Below, in pieces: positions 14,197 to 17,411 of a DNA stretch of 17,411 nucleotides (its first letter is position 1; each line of letters starts with the position of its first letter). Position numbers and translations under genes: made by a program. The stretch is taken from contig JALSSE010000099.1 in NCBI GenBank assembly GCA_026984415.1, positions 1 through 17,411 of the forward strand. Direction: 5' to 3'. Below the pieces are notes generated by a model that searched no databases, was not told the origin of the DNA, and saw only the letters and a program-made list of their open reading frames with translations. The DNA is from Hydrogenothermaceae bacterium. GTDB taxonomy: Bacteria; Aquificota; Aquificae; Hydrogenothermales; Hydrogenothermaceae.

Positions 14197-15810
14197 CTAT
14201 TCTATAGTTTGAACCCAGTTTTTAAGGAGATGTCCGTTTTCCCAGAGGTCAATTTTAGGATTTTCAATTGATGAAGCAGTAATTAATATTTCTTCATCTT
14301 TAAATGCAACAGAAATAGGGGCTGCTCTTAATCCTTTAATAGTATAAAGTGTTTTATTATCTTTTAGTGTTATGACTGTTACAGTTTTATCATTTTTTCC
14401 AACTGCCAGTTTTGTTTTTTGTGGTGAAAGATTTGCAGAGATTACAGCCTCATTAAATTTAAAATCTTTTTCTACTGATAAGTCAGAAATAGAAAGTATT
14501 TTTGATGTTTTATCATTAGAAGCTGTAATCAAATTTTTACCATCTGATGATATTTCTAACGAATTAATTTTTCCTTGATGAACCTTTACACTTTTGACTA
14601 TTTTGTCTGTTTTTGAATCTAATATGTAAATATTTCCACTTTCTGTTCCTATAAACACGTCTTTATTGTTATTTTTTGCAACGGTAATCCTGTCATTTAT
14701 TTTGAAATTATCAATAATATTTCCAGTTTTAACATCAACCTTTTGGATTTCTCCATTTCTTTTTAAAAGATAGATTTTATTATCATCTTCTCCAAAGGCA
14801 ACTGTAAAGACTTTCTCTGTATAGATTTTATTTAGAACTGGTGAAAGTGTTTTTACATTCCATACAAGAATTTTTGTTGCAGGTTTTGATTTGTCTTTTA
14901 GTTTATAAGCAAGGGCTTTTATTGGTTTTACCCCAGCTACAAAATTTTCATCTACAGATAGACTAAATCTTGTAAACTTGTCAAAATTTCTTACATCGTC
15001 AGGGTCATACAGAGAAAATTTCGGTTTTAGTTTAGATAAATCCCAGAAGTAAATTCCAGCTTTTCCCATAGTTACAAGTGTTTTGTGGTCTTTTGTAAAC
15101 TCTATAGGTCCGTAAGCCTGAATTGGTGGAAGCTGAACAGGTTCAAGTATGTATGTTATATACTTTTCTTCACCTTTTTTGAATTTCAAAGTAAATTCAC
15201 TTTCAAAAACATCTTTCTTTACTTTTATCGTGTGAATTCCTTCATCTAACTCAACTACTTTTGGTAGTGTTCCTATCTCTTTTCCATCTATATAAATAAC
15301 TGCATCTTGAGGATTTGCGTTGAAATGTACAACAGCTTTTTCAAGGTTAACAAAAAGCTTCACCTTTTTTTTGTATTCTATTTTTACCTTTCTTGATGCA
15401 CCAGCTTCCTGTGTTTTAAAAACAATAATATGTTCTCCAACATCTAATTTTGCAGTTAAAGGTGTTTTACCTATCGGGTATTTTCCATCTAAAACTATTG
15501 CACCTTGTGGTTTTGAGTCAGCTTCTAATATTCCTTTTGGTTTTGGATGGAATACAAGCTCTGTAGTTTTATCAAAATATACCCAGACGTGTTTTTTTGT
15601 TTCTACATCGTAAGGAGAAGTTGCTACAGTTATGTCATAGGCATCTTCTTTTAGTTCAAGGACTAACGGTGTTTTCCCTACGTATTTTCCATTAATATAA
15701 ACATCTGCATTTGGAGGCTCTTTTATTACTAATTTTCCTTTACCTTCACATGAAGTTAAAATTATTGAACTTAATACAAAAAAGAAAAATAGATAGATAT
15801 ATTTTTTCAC
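14197..15810 (-). CDS. Lipoprotein with three PEGA-like domains and a beta-propeller
   Basis: A 537-residue exported lipoprotein. GTG start with AAGGAG 8 bases upstream. The signal peptide ends in LTSC (Cys21). Three PEGA-like repeats follow at about 24-90, 92-155 and 157-222: each has a 'A-x-V/I-x-(I/L)-(N/D)-G-K-x-(I/V)-G-(K/T)-(T/L)-P' hairpin (ADVYINGKYVGKTP, AIVLDGKYPIGKTP, AVIYIDGKEIGTLP). Residues about 230-537 form a WD40-like propeller with repeats such as INSLEISSDGKNLITASNDKT. PEGA domains are thought to mediate surface or wall contacts; propellers bind partners. It is divergent from the NapH-like gene, with 138 bases between, which hints at a shared redox role but proves nothing. 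Likely periplasmic-facing or outer-membrane; exact function unknown. Confidence 0.9.
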   Translation of the reverse strand: MKKYIYLFFFFVLSSIILTSCEGKGKLVIKEPPNADVYINGKYVGKTPLVLELKEDAYDITVATSPYDVETKKHVWVYFDKTTELVFHPKPKGILEADSKPQGAIVLDGKYPIGKTPLTAKLDVGEHIIVFKTQEAGASRKVKIEYKKKVKLFVNLEKAVVHFNANPQDAVIYIDGKEIGTLPKVVELDEGIHTIKVKKDVFESEFTLKFKKGEEKYITYILEPVQLPPIQAYGPIEFTKDHKTLVTMGKAGIYFWDLSKLKPKFSLYDPDDVRNFDKFTRFSLSVDENFVAGVKPIKALAYKLKDKSKPATKILVWNVKTLSPVLNKIYTEKVFTVAFGEDDNKIYLLKRNGEIQKVDVKTGNIIDNFKINDRITVAKNNNKDVFIGTESGNIYILDSKTDKIVKSVKVHQGKINSLEISSDGKNLITASNDKTSKILSISDLSVEKDFKFNEAVISANLSPQKTKLAVGKNDKTVTVITLKDNKTLYTIKGLRAAPISVAFKDEEILITASSIENPKIDLWENGHLLKNWVQTIE

Positions 15811-15883
15811 CTTGCAAACTCCTTAAATTATTTTATATTTATGTTAATATTTACTAACTCATATAAATATTGTAATATATTTT

Positions 15884-15911
15884 TTAACATTTGTATACCG
15901 AAAATTATATT
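15884..15911 (+). promoter_or_regulatory. Possible promoter of the NapH/NosR-like gene
   Basis: TTAACA (15884-15889), a 16-bp spacer and TATATT (15906-15911) form a -35/-10-like pair about 38 bases before the ATG. Here TTAACA sits at a normal -35 distance, unlike the three Pho-box-like promoters. The region is almost pure A and T, so other -10 choices exist. Confidence 0.35.
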
Positions 15912-15948
15912 ATATATTTTCTTAGAATTTTATTGGAGGTAAATTTAG

Positions 15949-16836
15949 ATGGCTACTTCAAATGTAACTTTTGAGGGTGTATCAAAGAAATATTCATTCT
16001 GGGATTTACATAAATTTACTATCCTCAGAAACCTTTCTTACGCAATAGTTACTCTGCTTGTCATTCTTATTCCTGTACTTAAAATAGTAAAAATTGACCT
16101 TGCCCATAATATGTCGTGGGTTTTAGGTAAAGAAACTACAGTTGAAGCTGGTTTAGGTCCTGTAATTATTGCATTAGGATTTTTTGCTATTGTTGTTGTT
16201 GTATTAAATTTAATAAACGGAAGGCTTTTTTGTGGATGGATTTGTCCTGGTGGATGGGTAGCTGAAATTCAGGAAAAATTTAGAAGATTACTTTTTGGTC
16301 CAAGGTCTTCAAAATCCCAGAGATTTGAGTATTTAGTTGTTACATTCTTAATGACAATCATATTTACATTAATATTTTTTAACTGGGTTACAGATTTAAG
16401 GGTTTTCTTATATAAAACAAATCCTGCTTTTATTCCTATGTGGCTTGCTTTTGTTGGTGGTGCAGGAATTATTTATTTTGAGTTATTTATAGGAAAAAGA
16501 TGGTGTCGTGTATTCTGTCCAACAGGGATATACCAGAAAATAACACCACAAAACCACGTTTATAAAACAACTATGGCTTCATGGGCAAATCTTGAAGATT
16601 GCGGACACTGTAGAGAATGTATAAAAAATTGCCCTATGGCACTTGACCCAAGAAGAATGGCTTACATTAATGATTTCTACAAAGGTTTGCAGGCGTGTAT
16701 CTCCTGTGGCTATTGTATAGATACCTGTAAGCAGGTAATGGTTCCACAAAATAAAGAACCTTTAATGGTATGGGTGAAAGAACTTCCTCCAAGAGACCCA
16801 GATTTTATAGAAGGAAAAACACATCACCATCATTAA
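15949..16836 (+). CDS. NapH/NosR-like 4Fe-4S membrane protein (Fer4_5)
   Basis: A 295-residue inner-membrane iron-sulfur protein for electron transfer from quinol to periplasmic partners, by analogy with NapH, NosR and CcoG. Spans lie at about 26-46, 69-89, 126-145 and 163-181. Fer4_5 loops carry CGWICPGGW (Cys95, Cys99) and CRVFCPTG (Cys186, Cys190). Two canonical 4Fe-4S sets follow at 218/221/224/228 and 250/253/256/260. The end is EGKTHHHH, a natural histidine tail. GGAGGT lies 8 bases before the ATG. A strong terminator follows. It stands alone on the plus strand, with the divergent lipoprotein as neighbour, and no nitrate or nitrous oxide reductase gene is in the window; the exact partner is therefore open. 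The CcoG/RdxA alternative is less likely, because the CGWICPGGW loop is more NapH/NosR-like. Confidence 0.9.
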   Translation: MATSNVTFEGVSKKYSFWDLHKFTILRNLSYAIVTLLVILIPVLKIVKIDLAHNMSWVLGKETTVEAGLGPVIIALGFFAIVVVVLNLINGRLFCGWICPGGWVAEIQEKFRRLLFGPRSSKSQRFEYLVVTFLMTIIFTLIFFNWVTDLRVFLYKTNPAFIPMWLAFVGGAGIIYFELFIGKRWCRVFCPTGIYQKITPQNHVYKTTMASWANLEDCGHCRECIKNCPMALDPRRMAYINDFYKGLQACISCGYCIDTCKQVMVPQNKEPLMVWVKELPPRDPDFIEGKTHHHH

Positions 16837-16842
16837 AATTTT

Positions 16843-16863
16843 GCAGGGTTTATCCCTGCTTTT
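16843..16863 (+). terminator. Rho-independent terminator after the NapH/NosR-like gene
   Basis: Stem GCAGGG (16843-16848) with CCCTGC (16854-16859), 5-base loop, T tract at 16860-16863. It starts 7 bases after the stop codon. Confidence 0.85.
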
Positions 16864-16888
16864 CACTTCCTCTTTTTCTGTTTATAAT
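16860..16888 (+). promoter_or_regulatory. Promoter for the 35-residue membrane peptide gene
   Basis: TTTTCA (16860-16865), a 17-bp spacer and a perfect TATAAT (16883-16888). The -35 overlaps the T tract of the preceding terminator, a compact terminator-promoter junction. The leader to the ATG would be very short, about 15 bases, just enough for the ribosome site. Confidence 0.5.
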
Positions 16889-16909
16889 AGAAATAAGAGG
16901 TGATATTAA

Positions 16910-17017
16910 ATGGATAAAATAACTGTTTATTTAGCAGCCGCATCATTTATCATTGTAAGTATTCTAATTATTTACTTTCTTTTCAAAGAGCTTAGAAACG
17001 TAGACAATGAAAAGTAA
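16910..17017 (+). CDS. 35-residue single-span membrane protein
   Basis: A small gene with a good ribosome site (AAGAGGTGA, 16895-16903, 6 bases upstream), its own likely promoter and a TAA stop. The peptide has a membrane span at about 6-26 and a charged end (KELRNVDNEK). The span followed by a Lys/Glu/Asp-rich tail is reminiscent of CcoS/CcoQ-type small oxidase proteins, especially beside an iron-sulfur membrane protein, but no diagnostic motif is present. The next gene (17062) is 44 bases downstream. Regarded as real because of the start signals and the clean span. Confidence 0.6.
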   Translation: MDKITVYLAAASFIIVSILIIYFLFKELRNVDNEK

Positions 17018-17061
17018 TGGATTAAATTTATCTAACTAAAAATTTATTTAAGGAAGTTAAA

Positions 17062-17411
17062 TTGAAAATAGATAAGATTGTAAATGACAAGCTAAATAAT
17101 CTGTTTGAGATATCAACTTCTGATAATTTTACAATTGAGGCTGTTCATTACAGAGGTGATACACTGTGTGTATCTTCACAGATTGGATGTCCTGTTAAAT
17201 GCTCCTTCTGTGCGTCAGGTATAAAAGGGCTTATAAGAAATCTTTCTTTTCAGGAAATTATTAACCAGTATTTTTTAGTCAAAGGAAAAGGTTATAACAT
17301 TACAAATATTGCTTTTGCAGGGATTGGGGAACCTCTTTTGAATTTTGAACCTGTTATACAGGCTTTTGATTTTTTTAAAAAAGAAGGATTAAAAGTTAGT
17401 TTTTATACAAC
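17062..17411 (+). CDS. RlmN-like radical SAM protein, 3' end outside the window
   Basis: N-terminal 116 residues of a radical SAM enzyme of the RlmN/Cfr family, which methylate adenosine in rRNA or tRNA. The iron-sulfur motif CxxxCxxC is Cys43, Cys47, Cys50 (GCPVKCSFCASG), and the following GLIRNLSFQEIINQ and AFAGIGEPLLN (the family's GxGEP) are typical. TTG start with AAGGAAG 5 bases upstream. In RlmN the motif lies after an N-terminal domain of about 100 residues; here only 42 residues precede it, so the N-terminal RNA-binding domain is missing or the family branch is different. No longer start with a ribosome site was found upstream, where the 35-residue gene ends at 17017. Confidence 0.88.
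   Translation, partial: MKIDKIVNDKLNNLFEISTSDNFTIEAVHYRGDTLCVSSQIGCPVKCSFCASGIKGLIRNLSFQEIINQYFLVKGKGYNITNIAFAGIGEPLLNFEPVIQAFDFFKKEGLKVSFYT

Noticed and set aside
15884..15889. Pho-box-like TTAACA upstream of the NapH/NosR-like gene
   Set aside because: It is a single copy at a normal -35 distance (16 bp) from the -10, not a repeat 9 bp from it, so it is not counted in the proposed regulon.
16822..16833. HHHH at the end of the NapH/NosR-like protein as a cloning tag
   Set aside because: It is four residues, encoded by mixed CAC/CAT codons and followed by natural intergenic DNA with a terminator, so it is a native histidine-rich end.
1..17411. CRISPR arrays, insertion sequences, tRNA or rRNA genes
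   Set aside because: No regular spaced repeats, transposase reading frame, terminal inverted repeats or cloverleaf-like sequence was seen.

Overview
The window is very AT-rich throughout, with dense genes, strong AGGAGG-type ribosome sites and several TTG or GTG starts. Gene content (many lipoproteins, polyferredoxins, c-type cytochrome, OmpR-type regulation, Fer4_5 electron-transfer protein) fits a chemolithotrophic Gram-negative thermophile. My best guess is an Aquificales relative such as Sulfurihydrogenibium; this is inference from style and not a search result. No rRNA, tRNA, IS element or CRISPR array was seen.

Layout. (1) 1-754: 3' part of a sensor histidine kinase and its terminator. 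(2) 753-3607, minus strand: a YajR-like MFS transporter that lacks the C-terminal YAM domain, a polyferredoxin with an internal RRSFLK motif and a zinc-ribbon tail, and a DUF302 protein. (3) 3742-7811, plus strand: a PhoX/DUF839-family lipoprotein, a two-haem lipoprotein, and a 68-residue coiled-coil protein. (4) 7813-13345, minus strand: a compact nine-gene operon. In transcription order it encodes a PhoU-like helical protein, a small HMA-like membrane protein, two related glycine-rich single-span membrane proteins with coiled-coil tails, a P1B-type ATPase whose metal site has no cysteine, an Ala/Lys/Val-rich amphipathic helical protein, a CDF-family protein that has lost half of its metal site, an unknown 86-residue protein and an SCP2-like protein. 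(5) 13377-14155: a divergent PhoB/OmpR-type response regulator. (6) 14163-17411: a PEGA/beta-propeller lipoprotein, a divergent NapH/NosR-like iron-sulfur membrane protein, a 35-residue membrane peptide, and the start of an RlmN-like radical SAM protein.

The most interesting element is the 7813-13345 operon. A cysteine-less P1B ATPase next to small HMA-like and glycine-rich membrane proteins resembles the fez clusters known to build ferrosomes, membrane-bound iron-phosphate granules whose ATPase FezB is of the P1B-6 group. This is a prediction from memory of those clusters.

A second observation ties the regions together. Three promoters (the ferrosome-like operon, the response regulator itself, and the PhoX-like operon) each carry TTAA(C/T/A)A repeats about 10-11 bp apart. 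In each, the last repeat ends exactly 9 bp before a -10-like hexamer and there is no -35 element. This is the architecture of PhoB/PhoP-activated promoters, so the window may hold a small phosphate-responsive regulon that joins phosphate scavenging to iron-phosphate storage.
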